Below, piece by piece: positions 26,874 to 35,986 of a DNA stretch of 64,000 bases (position 1 is its first letter; every line of letters begins with the position of its first letter). Position numbers and translations under genes: made by a program. The DNA comes from Nitrospira sp. (GTDB taxonomy: Bacteria; Nitrospirota; Nitrospiria; Nitrospirales; Nitrospiraceae): assembly GCA_018242725.1 (NCBI GenBank), contig JAFEBI010000004.1:248001-312000 (forward strand), in the 5' to 3' direction. Below the pieces are notes generated by a model. It saw only the letters and a list, made by a program, of their open reading frames with translations, searched no databases and was not told where the DNA came from.

Positions 26874-28022
26874 TCAGGCAGCCTCACTCAAGGTCGTCAA
26901 AGTCATTGTCTGATTATGAAGATCACAGGTTCCTGTGGCATAAGGGGAAATCTCACCGTAAGAATAGAATCCGATCTGTTGCGTCCCTTTGGGGAGCACA
27001 TCGAGTGTCGCCTCGATTTCCTCCTCCGTTCTTCCGCCTAGCACGAGCCGACGACCGACGCAGCTGATCGCGAGCGCGAGTGTACAGGCAATCCCGTCGG
27101 CCGAGAGTCTGGTTGATGTTGATGTGGCGGCTTCTGAAGCACCTTGAACCAATCGGTCGAAATTCGCCTTCATGAGCTGAGCCAGCGTTCCCTCTTGAAT
27201 ATCGCCCGCGAAGGTGAGCGACTGGTCCCGTTCATTCACGGCTAAAATGGTCCTGACGAGACTCTTGGGATCCGACGCGCTGGCGCGCAGCGCGAGCGGA
27301 AACAAGAGGCCGGTTGCAGGTAACCCAGCTGCTCGATCACCCAAGTATTCCTTGTACAGTTCGAGTGCGGGGCGGCCATCAAGCTCATAGAGCACATTCC
27401 CTTTCGATTTGGTGACCCGGCGCTCAGGCCCAAACCGATCCCAGCCTCCTTTTGATCCATGTCCGATTCGGATGTGCTCACCATAGAACCCAACCGCGGT
27501 GACAAAACCAGTCTGAGGACGCCTGTTGTGTAACACCCATGTCCGATGAAACCGATCTCCATCCCCGGCTAAACCTCCCGTGACGACCACCGACGAAGAC
27601 ACCTGAGAGTTGAGACCTCGCACCAGCTCACTCCCGTTCACCTGAAGCCCATCGGAAAGGACAAAGATGCCCCTGAGTCGCGCATCGTTCAGCTGCCGAG
27701 CGATATCTTGTCCAGCAGCGAACGAGCCTTCTACCGACTGTACAGGAGCGCTGGCCATCCGAATATCGGTATGATCAAATCGCACGATCGCCGCGCTTAC
27801 ACTCTCGTCACAAATTCGTGTTCCCAGAATTTCTCCTGCTGTCGAACAACCGATGGCAAGCGAGCCCGGATAGTCATGAAGCAATTCAGCAATCGGATCT
27901 TCGCCATCCAGGAGGCTTGAAGATCCAAACAGCACTACGAGCGTTCGAGACGAGTCAATCTTTGGTCGATGGCTGACTGACCAGCGTTTCTTCTGATCGA
28001 ACCCAAGCGTATGGATTTCCAT
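26874..28022 (-). CDS. FIST N/C domain sensory protein
   Basis: A 382-residue protein made of FIST_N (about 30-225, LLDGEDPIAELLHDYPGSLAIGCSTAGEI and GGLAGDGDRF) and FIST_C (about 230-360, ELYKEYLGD ... GTQQIGFYSYGEISP with the terminal LHNQTMTL). FIST proteins are cytosolic ligand sensors, proposed to bind amino-acid-like molecules, that work with kinases or chemoreceptors. Here it is the first gene of an operon with two histidine kinases. A strong AAAGGAGG ribosome binding site precedes the ATG at 28022. A decayed kinase fragment lies immediately upstream, hinting at an earlier rearrangement. Confidence 0.9.
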   Translation of the reverse strand: MEIHTLGFDQKKRWSVSHRPKIDSSRTLVVLFGSSSLLDGEDPIAELLHDYPGSLAIGCSTAGEILGTRICDESVSAAIVRFDHTDIRMASAPVQSVEGSFAAGQDIARQLNDARLRGIFVLSDGLQVNGSELVRGLNSQVSSSVVVTGGLAGDGDRFHRTWVLHNRRPQTGFVTAVGFYGEHIRIGHGSKGGWDRFGPERRVTKSKGNVLYELDGRPALELYKEYLGDRAAGLPATGLLFPLALRASASDPKSLVRTILAVNERDQSLTFAGDIQEGTLAQLMKANFDRLVQGASEAATSTSTRLSADGIACTLALAISCVGRRLVLGGRTEEEIEATLDVLPKGTQQIGFYSYGEISPYATGTCDLHNQTMTLTTLSEAA

Positions 28023-28047
28023 TTCACAGCCTCCTTTGTGTCTTGCA

Positions 28048-28375
28048 CTATGCGGCGATTTGCCCAGAGCCAGAATCCTGATCCATCGCCGCGCCCTCTA
28101 TTCCCTTTTCAGCAAACTGCACCGTAAACCAACATCTCGACCCGGTTCCCAGTGCCGACTCCGCTCCAATCGCCCCTTGCACCATCCCGACAAGTCGTTG
28201 AGAAGATCGCCAGGCCTAACTCCGTGCCTCCGTGGTATCACAGCTTGTCCCGTCTCCCAACTTCCTGATACTGCAGACTTTTCGGCAAACCAATGCGGTA
28301 CTTTTTCGGTCTGCTGAGCAGAAAACTTGATGGTGTTTAATAAGGAGGTCGTTTGAAGGAATACTCTGCTTGACC
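28048..28375 (-). pseudogene. Relic of a histidine kinase catalytic domain
   Basis: On the minus strand, the stretch 28375-28315 encodes VFLQTTSLLNTIKFS, like an N-box. Further down GTELGLAI (G2 box) is followed, after a change of frame, by LVGMVQGAIGAES and LGTGSRCWFTVQF, the usual end of a HATPase_c domain, then a short tail and a TAG at 28048. The G1 box is not recognisable and the frame is broken, so this is a decayed 3' end of a hybrid or sensor kinase. It sits directly in front of the FIST gene, where an active kinase gene may once have been the first gene of the operon. Confidence 0.6.
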
Positions 28376-28461
28376 GCCTAGCAGTGCTTTGATGCGTAGG
28401 CAGCCAGCTTGAGCCTGAGATGAAGGGGAAGGCAGCGGTTACAAAACAGAAACGGTACGCG

Positions 28462-30993
28462 CTAGATCCAAGCCGGATTGAGACTCCCGCTTGCATCCCG
28501 CCAGTGTGGAGTCCAGGCCAGAGCTATCAGCTTGACGGCTATGTTGGCCTTCGTGGGCTTGATGGAGATGCTTTCGAGCTTTTCATTCAGTGGGTCCGTA
28601 GCCGCCGCGAGTGCATCGCTTTCGGATTTGAATTGCGCCTCAAGATCGGCCAACTGCTGCTGGAGGGCTGCCACGTTTTCTTCGGCTGCGCCGACATCCT
28701 TTGACTCTTTCATGACGCGGCCGGCACTGCGAATGGCTGTCGTGGCCCGGCCAATGTTGGTTGCGCTGATGGTTTTCCGTCCCATAAAAGCCCCAAGGAT
28801 CGAGGCTCCGACGGAAATTGCTGCTTGCACTTGACTGGAACGAGACTCGGCCTGTTGCTTTTCTTTCTGCAATTCAGCTCGCCTGATACGATCTTGCAGT
28901 GTTGCAATCTTTGGAGCGTACTTTTGGCGTAGCGAGTCGGCCCCCTTGTCACGGGATTCACGCCCAGACTGCTGCAACCGCACACGGAAATCCCGTTCGG
29001 ACTCTCCTGGCCGCGACACATCCTTGGTGCTCGGGCTCTTGAACAACTCGATTTTCTGTGTCCGGAAGAGCCACCCGCCGAAGTCTTTGTTCCAATCGGT
29101 ATAACTCTTGGCCTTGGCAGCACTGCCCGGTAACGCCGAAAACTGGGCCCCTTCTCCCGGCTCACGCTCAAGATCACCCACCGCTACCCCTGCTGTAAGG
29201 GCCTTATCCCAATCGACTGCCACAGGCCCATCCGAGATGGGCGCTAATACCGTCAGGTCTTGAGTCGTATCGATCCCGCTCTTTGAGTCGGAGAAACGGA
29301 TTTGTGACAAACCCAGCAGCATCGGTACATAGAACAATTCACTTCCTCCAGGCTTGCTTCCACGCAACGGGATGAACTGCTGTGCCACATCGGGCGGCAA
29401 CATAGGTCTTGAGGCCGATGCTGAAGACTGAGAACTGAGAGCTGGGTGCTGACCCGCTGACGGTTCACGTTTCACGGTGAACGTTTCACGCCGTACAGGG
29501 TCCATCAGCTGCTTGATCTGCGTTCTGGTCAGTGGCCCACGGAGGTAGGACAGGCACCAGCGTGTTTCAAACACAACCGGCTCATCTTCATGGACGTTGT
29601 TCATCAGGAAAATCCGATTGCCGAGACCGGCCAATGTTTGCTCCATACGGCCTCGGTCGAACTTCTTCCCGGCGCTGGTGGAGGCTCCTTCCAATCCCTC
29701 CAAGACGCGGGCTTTATCTCGTTCCGTCTGCAACCGTCCGATGAACCAGGTCCCCGTGTTAGCCAAGCCCTTATAGTCAAGATCGACGGGATTCTGCGTG
29801 GCAAGCACGACTCCCAAACCAAACGCGCGCGCCTGCTTGAGCAACGTCATCAGCGGGAGTTTGGATGGCGGATTTGAGACCGGCGGGAAGTAGCCGAAGA
29901 TCTCGTCCATGTACAGAAGCGCTCGCAAGCTCGTCGTGCCAGACTGCGCCCGCATCCACCCGACCATTTGACTGAGCAACAGCGTCACGAAGAACATCCG
30001 TTCAGCATCGTTCAAATGTGCGATGGAGAAAATAGCCAATCGTGGTTTGCCCTGGGGGGTGTACAGGATTGACTGAATATCGAGCGCTTCTCCCTCGAGC
30101 CAGGCCTGAAATCCTGGTGCGGCAAGCAGATTGTTCAGCTTCATGGCAAGGGCAAAACGATCTTTAGACGGAAAGAACGAATCGACATCCATCACGCCGA
30201 TCTTTGCCACTGGCGGTACTTGAATGGCTTGGATTAAGGCCGCCAAATCAAGGTCCTGGCCTTTTCTCCACGTCTGGTCCAGGATTGTAGACAGGAGAAT
30301 GTGTTCGCGGCTCTGGATGGGATCAGCCTCAATCCCAAGCAAGCCAAGTAAACTGGTCACGGTAGTGCTGATCCGATCACGCAAGAGCTCCGAGTCCTCA
30401 AGCACATCAGACGTCGGCGCCGAAAACGACTTTAGAATAGAGACCGGCAATCCAGCACTACTCCCAGGCGTGTACATCACCACATCCGCGGCATCTCGTA
30501 GACGCTGAATCCTGGCACCATCCTGTTGCCAACTTGCAAGGCCTTTGCCCCACAAGTCCGCTTGCGCCTGCGCATAGTCGGCAAGAGCCAACCCCTTCTT
30601 GCGCGCATCATCTTCGTTAGTCCATGGCTGAAAGTCTTCCCCCTTCAGACTTGGGAACGTCAGCATCAAGTTGCCCAAGTCACCTTTCGGATCGATGATG
30701 ATGGCCGGAATATTGTCGATTGCCGCTTCTTCGAGGAGCGCTAGACAGAGGCCTGTCTTCCCGCTGCCGGTCATCCCCACACAGACCGCGTGGGTCACGA
30801 GATCTTTTGAATCATATAAGAGCCACCCTGGCTTCGCCTGTTTCGCTGCGAGGTCATACGGCCGTCCCAGATAAAAAACGCCAAGCTTTTCAAATTCTTC
30901 GGAAGTCTGGGTGGTGGTCGCTACAGACATCTCCGACTTCGTGGTTTCCTTCTCAGCCTTTGCACCGGACTCTGATTTCTTTGCTTTCGGCAT
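28462..30993 (-). CDS. HerA/FtsK-like ATP-binding protein with coiled-coil C-terminus
   Basis: About 843 residues from the ATG at 30993, chosen for its GGGGGAG ribosome binding site; an upstream start at 31086 adds 31 unlikely residues. A charged N-terminus rich in Lys/Glu/Ser precedes a HerA-type P-loop ATPase: Walker A (GMTGSGKTGL), IDPKGDLGNL, Walker B (LLYMDEIFGYFPP), VLATQNPVDL and a GTWFIGRL segment. A Ser/Ala-rich linker (about 560-590) leads to a second region with charged coiled coils flanking a glycine-rich helix (VGASILGAFMGRK). The family (DUF87/DUF853-like) is thought to pump or remodel DNA or proteins; its role is not known. It appears monocistronic. Confidence 0.85.
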   Translation of the reverse strand: MPKAKKSESGAKAEKETTKSEMSVATTTQTSEEFEKLGVFYLGRPYDLAAKQAKPGWLLYDSKDLVTHAVCVGMTGSGKTGLCLALLEEAAIDNIPAIIIDPKGDLGNLMLTFPSLKGEDFQPWTNEDDARKKGLALADYAQAQADLWGKGLASWQQDGARIQRLRDAADVVMYTPGSSAGLPVSILKSFSAPTSDVLEDSELLRDRISTTVTSLLGLLGIEADPIQSREHILLSTILDQTWRKGQDLDLAALIQAIQVPPVAKIGVMDVDSFFPSKDRFALAMKLNNLLAAPGFQAWLEGEALDIQSILYTPQGKPRLAIFSIAHLNDAERMFFVTLLLSQMVGWMRAQSGTTSLRALLYMDEIFGYFPPVSNPPSKLPLMTLLKQARAFGLGVVLATQNPVDLDYKGLANTGTWFIGRLQTERDKARVLEGLEGASTSAGKKFDRGRMEQTLAGLGNRIFLMNNVHEDEPVVFETRWCLSYLRGPLTRTQIKQLMDPVRRETFTVKREPSAGQHPALSSQSSASASRPMLPPDVAQQFIPLRGSKPGGSELFYVPMLLGLSQIRFSDSKSGIDTTQDLTVLAPISDGPVAVDWDKALTAGVAVGDLEREPGEGAQFSALPGSAAKAKSYTDWNKDFGGWLFRTQKIELFKSPSTKDVSRPGESERDFRVRLQQSGRESRDKGADSLRQKYAPKIATLQDRIRRAELQKEKQQAESRSSQVQAAISVGASILGAFMGRKTISATNIGRATTAIRSAGRVMKESKDVGAAEENVAALQQQLADLEAQFKSESDALAAATDPLNEKLESISIKPTKANIAVKLIALAWTPHWRDASGSLNPAWI

Positions 30994-31169
30994 ACCAATC
31001 TCCCCCTTCGCGCGACTGTCACGATAACGTGGACCGTATTTTAGTGAGCTCACGGAAGAGCTGCAAGCAGAAGTGAAGGGATGCAATAGGAAAAGGATTG
31101 TGACCGTAGTCCTTACTGTGCTGTGGAAGACCGTAACTTAAGTAGACCTATCGTAGCATGAGTCCACCA

Positions 31170-31499
31170 TCACCATTCTTTGAAAATCACAAATACCGCG
31201 CCAACCATCATGCCAAAGCCAACAAGATAGTTCCACTTCAGCGGTTCTCGTAGGTAGAGCACCGAGAAAACACAAAACACCACAAGCGTGATGACTTCCT
31301 GGATCGTCTTTAGTTGGGCCGCCGTGAATTCATAGTGGCCGATCCGATTGGCGGGGACTTGGAGACAGTATTCAAAAAACGCGATCCCCCAACTGACCAC
31401 AATCGCCAGCCACAAGGGCGAATCTTTATATTTCAGATGCCCATACCAGGCAAAGGTCATAAAGATGTTCGAGATCGTCAGCAAGAGAATGGTCTGCAT
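31170..31499 (-). CDS. DMT family membrane protein (DUF486)
   Basis: A 109-residue four-helix membrane protein of the DUF486 branch of the drug/metabolite transporter superfamily, visible from the full-length pattern: SNIFMTFAWYGHLK early, FEYCLQVPANRIGH in the middle and a terminal VGFGMMVGAVFVIFK helix. The ATG at 31499 has GGAGGA 9 nt upstream; the ATG at 31508 would abut that site and is less likely. Such small proteins usually work as dimers; the substrate is unknown. It lies between the HerA-like ATPase and the HEPN cluster on the same strand. Confidence 0.85.
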   Translation of the reverse strand: MQTILLLTISNIFMTFAWYGHLKYKDSPLWLAIVVSWGIAFFEYCLQVPANRIGHYEFTAAQLKTIQEVITLVVFCVFSVLYLREPLKWNYLVGFGMMVGAVFVIFKEW

Positions 31500-31590
31500 C
31501 GGACACATTCCTCCTTCGCTTCAACAATGTTGACGTATTGCCTCTTGAATCGGCACGGCAGGAAAGGAAACGAGCAAAAACTAGAATGGC

Positions 31591-32289
31591 CTACAAAGAG
31601 CTTCCAACTGTATACTCTGCCATATGTTGCTTGTGATATTTCCGAAGTGTACTCAGGAGATGGTCGAAATCATTAATGTTAGCCGATGTCGGTGCATAGA
31701 ACATTCCGTCATATGCCGCAGAATATGTATTGACTATGCCCCATAAAACTTCTACCGCTTTTCCAAGATCCCTTGTTGCCACAGGAGCGTCGTGATTCAG
31801 ACGTTCGAGATCAAAGAAATACTTCTTGTCGAAGTGAGCATGATACTTATCCCTGCGAGTTTTGAGGCTTTGCAAGCATCTAAGCCTTGAGAGGCGTTTT
31901 CGATCTCTTTCAACCTGGCTGACCGTTATCTCCCCCTCCTTACGTCTCTCTCTGAGCACCCAGTGATCATCTGAGTAGTTCCTCCGGCGCTTAAGCTGCG
32001 CAATCGAGAATATACCTGCATTAGTCTCTATGAACTTCAAGAAGTCGAAGATCCCTCGCTGGCCTTTATCATCAAGCAGCTTATCAGTCCATAGAACAAT
32101 CGAAGAGAATACTGACTTAGTTATCAGAGAGAAGAACGTCGGTGCCGAGTTGACTTCAAAAGAATAATTTCTTCTGCTCTCATAAAGCTTGCGAAATAGC
32201 CGGACGTAGTCTGCAAGAAGCCCAACTTCTCTTCTTAAATTATCTCGATATTTCTCGAACTTCTTTTCGGCTTCATGCACATTCGTCAT
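31591..32289 (-). CDS. AbiU2-type HEPN domain protein
   Basis: A 232-residue all-helical protein resembling the HEPN_AbiU2 family, whose founding member contributes to phage abortive infection in Lactococcus. The key feature is LKTRRDKYHAHFDKKYF near residues 160-178, matching the AbiU2 R-x-K-x-x-A-H-x-D signature and containing the Arg/His pair expected of HEPN ribonucleases. The ATG at 32289 with AGGGAG upstream is preferred over the ORF maximum at 32367. Base composition is visibly more AT-rich than the neighbours, consistent with recent acquisition. It lies 103 bp behind a HEPN-MNT pair on the same strand. A defence role is inferred from family and context. Confidence 0.75.
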   Translation of the reverse strand: MTNVHEAEKKFEKYRDNLRREVGLLADYVRLFRKLYESRRNYSFEVNSAPTFFSLITKSVFSSIVLWTDKLLDDKGQRGIFDFLKFIETNAGIFSIAQLKRRRNYSDDHWVLRERRKEGEITVSQVERDRKRLSRLRCLQSLKTRRDKYHAHFDKKYFFDLERLNHDAPVATRDLGKAVEVLWGIVNTYSAAYDGMFYAPTSANINDFDHLLSTLRKYHKQHMAEYTVGSSL

Positions 32290-32392
32290 ATACTCCCTAG
32301 TATCCGAATGAAGGCCTTGAGCGCAATCAGCCGCCTTTGCCATCTCCCCGCCACGATCGTCAAACATCTAGAGAAACGACTTCACCTTGATT

Positions 32393-32776
32393 CTACGAGA
32401 CCTGCTGCTCTGCCCAGTCCCGAACAGCTGCTACAACTACACGCGCCTGTTCGCGATCCAGGGGCTCCGTCGTCATCAGATCGTATCGCAACTCGACTGC
32501 GAATGGACCTAGGGTGTGGATTCCCTCGCACAACGGTGGGATCGGCAGATTGTTCTGAATGAGCAGGTCGATGAGAAGCTGTAGATCATGAGTTTTGCGC
32601 AGTTCGAGGCGGTGCTTGGCCAACACTGCTTTGAGAGACTTCTCGACCGCTTGCTGAGCGTGGAATCCGACAACCTCATCGTCGATTTCCTGATCGTCTG
32701 ACAGCTTGCGGAACGCTCTGATGTCACGGTCAGCCAGGGCAAGAAAGCGGCGGGCGAGATCCTCAGGCCGCTTCAT
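32393..32776 (-). CDS. HEPN domain protein paired with nucleotidyltransferase
   Basis: A 127-residue HEPN-domain protein (PF05168 type). It shows the characteristic early DLARRFLALADRDIRAF helix, the GFHAQQAVEKSLKAVLA helix, RKTHDLQLLIDLL and the ELRYDLMTTEPLDREQA loop. It lacks an obvious RX4-6HxY ribonuclease motif, so it may be a non-catalytic partner rather than a classical HepT toxin. Its start overlaps the end of the nucleotidyltransferase gene by 14 bp, the arrangement seen in MNT-HEPN modules of the type VII toxin-antitoxin kind. Biological role is inferred. Confidence 0.82.
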   Translation of the reverse strand: MKRPEDLARRFLALADRDIRAFRKLSDDQEIDDEVVGFHAQQAVEKSLKAVLAKHRLELRKTHDLQLLIDLLIQNNLPIPPLCEGIHTLGPFAVELRYDLMTTEPLDREQARVVVAAVRDWAEQQVS

Positions 32777-33080
32777 AGAGGACCTTCCCCTCCTTCAAAG
32801 CCCAGTACATGGCCGTTCCGGGGAGATGTCCCCAGTCAGCAATTTCCCCTTCCGAAACGACAAGCACATCGACGGGAAACCCGATCGATCCAATTGCTTT
32901 CCGCAAACGAACCATTTCTGCTCGTTTGGAGCTGACCTCACGTTTGATCACCAGTAAATCCACATCGGATTCCGACGTGGCTGTTCCTTCCGCGAAGGAA
33001 CCGAAGAGAATGACTTTTTTCGGATCGGCCGCAGTCACGAGCCGTCGAACCGCAGTATCAATCGCTTCTTGAGCTGTCAT
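32763..33080 (-). CDS. MNT-family minimal nucleotidyltransferase
   Basis: A 105-residue minimal nucleotidyltransferase of the MNT/MntA class. The active site motif GSFAEGTATSESDVDLLVI (GSx10DxD) is complete near residues 27-45, and a third acidic position lies in FPVDVLVV near 72-78. Such proteins adenylylate a partner HEPN protein to neutralise it. The ATG at 33080 is chosen over 33122 because the family starts about 25 residues before the GS motif. It overlaps the downstream HEPN gene and is the first gene of this small cluster. Confidence 0.85.
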   Translation of the reverse strand: MTAQEAIDTAVRRLVTAADPKKVILFGSFAEGTATSESDVDLLVIKREVSSKRAEMVRLRKAIGSIGFPVDVLVVSEGEIADWGHLPGTAMYWALKEGKVLYEAA

Positions 33081-33243
33081 TGTGGCCTGTTTCGGACCAA
33101 TCTTGACTACACATCGGCCCACTCAAAAGCATACTAAACATATGTGCGATGGTAGCATTCATTCCTATCAAAGTCATGCCGGATGCGTCATGACTCGCTT
33201 CATGGAGATAGGCATCATTCAGCAAGCTCAGGGCGCTAGTCCC

Positions 33244-35751
33244 TTACACCCCCGCCTCCTTTAACACTTGCCCCGTGTACGACCGCTTCGACTTGGCGAT
33301 TTCTTTCGGCGGGCCTTCAGCCACGATCTCACCGCCGCGATCGCCGCCTTCTGGTCCAAGATCGATGATCCAATCGGCATTCTTGATCATGTCGAGATTG
33401 TGCTCGATCACGAGCACGGTGTTGCCGGCCTCAACAAGCCGATCCAGCACGTCGAGCAACCGCTGCACATCGGCGAAATGAAGCCCGGTCGTCGGTTCAT
33501 CGAGGATGTACATCGTCCGCCCTGTGGCACGCTTCGAAAGCTCTCGCGACAGTTTGACTCGTTGCGCTTCGCCGCCGGAGAGTGTCGTTGCCGATTGGCC
33601 GAGCTTCACATAGTGTAGTCCGACATCGTGTAAGGTCTGGAGCTTCGTCTTGATCAACGGAATATGTTCGAAGAATTCCAAGGCATCATCCACTGTCATA
33701 TTCAAGACATCGGCGATGCTTTTGCCTTTATGGAGAATTTCCAACGTTTCGCGGTTGTAACGTTGCCCCTTACAGACCTCGCAGGTCACATAGACATCGG
33801 GCAGGAAATGCATCTCGATCTTGATCAGTCCGTCGCCCTGACAGGCTTCGCATCGCCCACCTTTCACATTGAAGCTGTATCGGCCCGGCTTATAGCCACG
33901 AACACGTGACTCCGGAAGATTCGAATAGAGGTCGCGAATATAGCCGAACAAGCCCGTATAGGTCGCAGGGTTCGATCGTGGTGTGCGGCCGATCGGCGAT
34001 TGATCGATATCGATCACTTTGTCGAGCCCATCGACCCCTTTGAGTTCTTTGCATCCATCGATCTTCGGCTTCTTGTGGTAGAGCAGTTGCGAAAGCGAAT
34101 GGAAGAGCACCTCCAGCACCAGCGTGCTCTTTCCTGATCCTGAGACTCCTGTCACACAGGTGAAGAGCCCCATTGGGATACGTGCGGTCACATTTTTTAA
34201 ATTGTGCTTCTGTGCCCCAACCACTGAGAGTGTTCCACGGGGCTTCCGCTGCCGCTGCGGTACGGACACCGTCTGCGTCCCTCGCAGGTATTGACCGGTC
34301 AGCGACCTGGGATCGCCCATGATCTGCTGAGGTGTTCCCTGTGCAATCACGTACCCACCCTGCGAACCAGCACCTGGCCCCATATCGAGCACATGGTCGG
34401 CAGCCATCATCGTTTCGGTGTCATGCTCCACAACCACGACGGTGTTGCCAAGATCCCGCAACCGCAGCAACGTTTGTAGCAACCGGCGATTGTCCCGCTG
34501 GTGCAAACCGATCGATGGTTCATCGAGGATGTACAACACACCGACCAGACCGGACCCTATCTGCGTCGCCAACCGGATACGCTGCCCCTCGCCGCCGGAG
34601 AGAGTTGCCGCTGCTCGATCGAGCGTCAAGTAATCCAAGCCTACGTTGACCAAAAATCCAAGACGCTCCCGAATCTCTTTCAGAATCCGATGTGCGATGA
34701 CCAACTCACGATCGGTGAACTTGAGCGACAGGAAGAAGTCAGCCGCTGCACGGACGGAAAGCCTGGTCACCTCGGCGATCGACTTCTTAGCCAATTTGAT
34801 CGATAGACTCTCCGGCCTGAGCCGTGCCCCATGGCAAACCTCGCAAGGCTCAAGCAACGTGAAGTCTTCTTCTTCCTCGTCGCCCGGAGAAACGGCATAG
34901 CCGATACCATCGCAGGCTGGACAGGCGCCGTGGGGGCTATTGAAGGAAAACACCCGAGGTGTCACTTCCGGATAACTCACACCGCACTTGATGCAGGCAA
35001 GTCGATCGCTGTAGAGCCTTGTTTGACCATCCTCCGTCAACACACCAACCAACCCACCGGTCAGCTTCACAGACGTTTCGACTGAATCCGCGAGCCGGCG
35101 CATCAACGCATCGCCTGCTTTCATCACCAACCGATCGACGATGATTTCAATCGTGTGCTTCTTCTGCTTATCGAGCGAGATGTCCTCACCGAGGTCTACC
35201 ATCTTCTCATCGATCCTGGCGCGCACATATCCCGCCTTGCGCATCTCCAGCAATTCTTTCCGATATTCCCCCTTCCGTCCACGCACGATCGGCGCCAGGA
35301 TCTGGAACTTCATGCCTTCCGGCTGCGCAGCAATCGCATCGACCATCTGCTGCACCGTCTGCGCGGTAATTTCTTCGCCACATTGGAAACAGTAGGGTCG
35401 CCCGACACGGGCAAAGAGCAATCGTAAATAGTCGTAGATTTCCGTGACCGTGCCGACCGTCGAACGAGGGTTATGGCTCGTGCTTTTCTGTTCGATGGAA
35501 ATCGCGGGAGACAGGCCCTCAATCGAATCGACGTCCGGCTTCCCCATCTGCTCGAGGAACTGCCGCGCATAGGCCGAGAGTGACTCGACATATCGTCGCT
35601 GCCCTTCGGCATAAATCGTATCGAAGGCGAGCGACGACTTCCCCGATCCGCTCAAACCGGTGATGACCACCAACTTGTCACGCGGAATCTCCACATCGAT
35701 GTTCTTGAGATTGTGCTCCCGCGCACCCTTGATGATGATGGAATTGCCCAT
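33244..35751 (-). CDS. uvrA: Excinuclease ABC subunit A lacking the insertion domain
   Basis: The damage-recognition ATPase of nucleotide excision repair, 835 residues against about 940 usually. Both ABC modules are complete: Walker [12 protein letters not shown] and GVSGSGKST, signatures [13 protein letters not shown] and [13 protein letters not shown], Walker [13 protein letters not shown] and [12 protein letters not shown]. The UvrB-binding region (about 120-230) and C-terminal zinc finger (CEACQGDG ... CEVCKGQR) are present. The shortfall is at the first zinc module: CPACDG (about 277) and CEVCHG (about 301) are separated by only about 20 residues, where other UvrAs carry the roughly 110-residue insertion domain that contacts DNA. 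A near-leaderless promoter with a perfect TATAAT is upstream. Confidence 0.95.
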   Translation of the reverse strand: MGNSIIIKGAREHNLKNIDVEIPRDKLVVITGLSGSGKSSLAFDTIYAEGQRRYVESLSAYARQFLEQMGKPDVDSIEGLSPAISIEQKSTSHNPRSTVGTVTEIYDYLRLLFARVGRPYCFQCGEEITAQTVQQMVDAIAAQPEGMKFQILAPIVRGRKGEYRKELLEMRKAGYVRARIDEKMVDLGEDISLDKQKKHTIEIIVDRLVMKAGDALMRRLADSVETSVKLTGGLVGVLTEDGQTRLYSDRLACIKCGVSYPEVTPRVFSFNSPHGACPACDGIGYAVSPGDEEEEDFTLLEPCEVCHGARLRPESLSIKLAKKSIAEVTRLSVRAAADFFLSLKFTDRELVIAHRILKEIRERLGFLVNVGLDYLTLDRAAATLSGGEGQRIRLATQIGSGLVGVLYILDEPSIGLHQRDNRRLLQTLLRLRDLGNTVVVVEHDTETMMAADHVLDMGPGAGSQGGYVIAQGTPQQIMGDPRSLTGQYLRGTQTVSVPQRQRKPRGTLSVVGAQKHNLKNVTARIPMGLFTCVTGVSGSGKSTLVLEVLFHSLSQLLYHKKPKIDGCKELKGVDGLDKVIDIDQSPIGRTPRSNPATYTGLFGYIRDLYSNLPESRVRGYKPGRYSFNVKGGRCEACQGDGLIKIEMHFLPDVYVTCEVCKGQRYNRETLEILHKGKSIADVLNMTVDDALEFFEHIPLIKTKLQTLHDVGLHYVKLGQSATTLSGGEAQRVKLSRELSKRATGRTMYILDEPTTGLHFADVQRLLDVLDRLVEAGNTVLVIEHNLDMIKNADWIIDLGPEGGDRGGEIVAEGPPKEIAKSKRSYTGQVLKEAGV

Positions 35752-35761
35752 ACGAGGCGGG

Positions 35762-35767
35762 ATTATA
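35762..35767 (-). promoter_or_regulatory. Extended -10 of the uvrA promoter, near-leaderless
   Basis: TGCTATAAT on the minus strand is a perfect extended -10. It ends 10 nt before the uvrA ATG at 35751, so the 5' leader would be at most a few bases and no Shine-Dalgarno is present. Confidence 0.65.
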
Positions 35768-35780
35768 GCATGCGAGAATT

Positions 35781-35801
35781 ATGGAGTCCGAATGACTCCA
35801 T
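35781..35801. promoter_or_regulatory. 21-bp palindrome over the -35 region of uvrA
   Basis: ATGGAGTC and GACTCCAT are perfect 8-bp inverted arms around CGAAT. The position of a -35 hexamer for the TATAAT at 35762 would be about 35785-35790, inside the palindrome, so a bound protein would block the uvrA promoter. Identity of the binder (an SOS repressor is one option) is unknown; it does not match the E. coli LexA box. Confidence 0.45.
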
Positions 35802-35950
35802 GATCTACCGATGTGGACAAGAATACTCCCCCGCCTCGAAAACCGATTCATCGGCATAACTTCGCTGTCCTGGGCACACCCAGGGTGTTCTCCCACGGCT
35901 GGATTGGGTTAGAGCCGTAACAGTATCGCATGGGCCCCATTATCCTCACC

Positions 35951-35956
35951 TTGACA
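35951..35956 (+). promoter_or_regulatory. -35 element upstream of ubiE/menG
   Basis: A perfect TTGACA with a weak TAACAC-like -10 18 bp downstream (35975-35980). The ATG at 35987 is only 6 nt beyond it, so the transcript may be leaderless. Confidence 0.4.
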
Positions 35957-35986
35957 AAGCTTAAAACCGGGTGCTAACACCGTGAC

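Noticed and set aside
35880-35896. CCTGGG/CCCAGG hairpin as terminator between uvrA and ubiE
   Set aside because: The flanking genes are divergent, so no transcript should end there, and no T-run follows.
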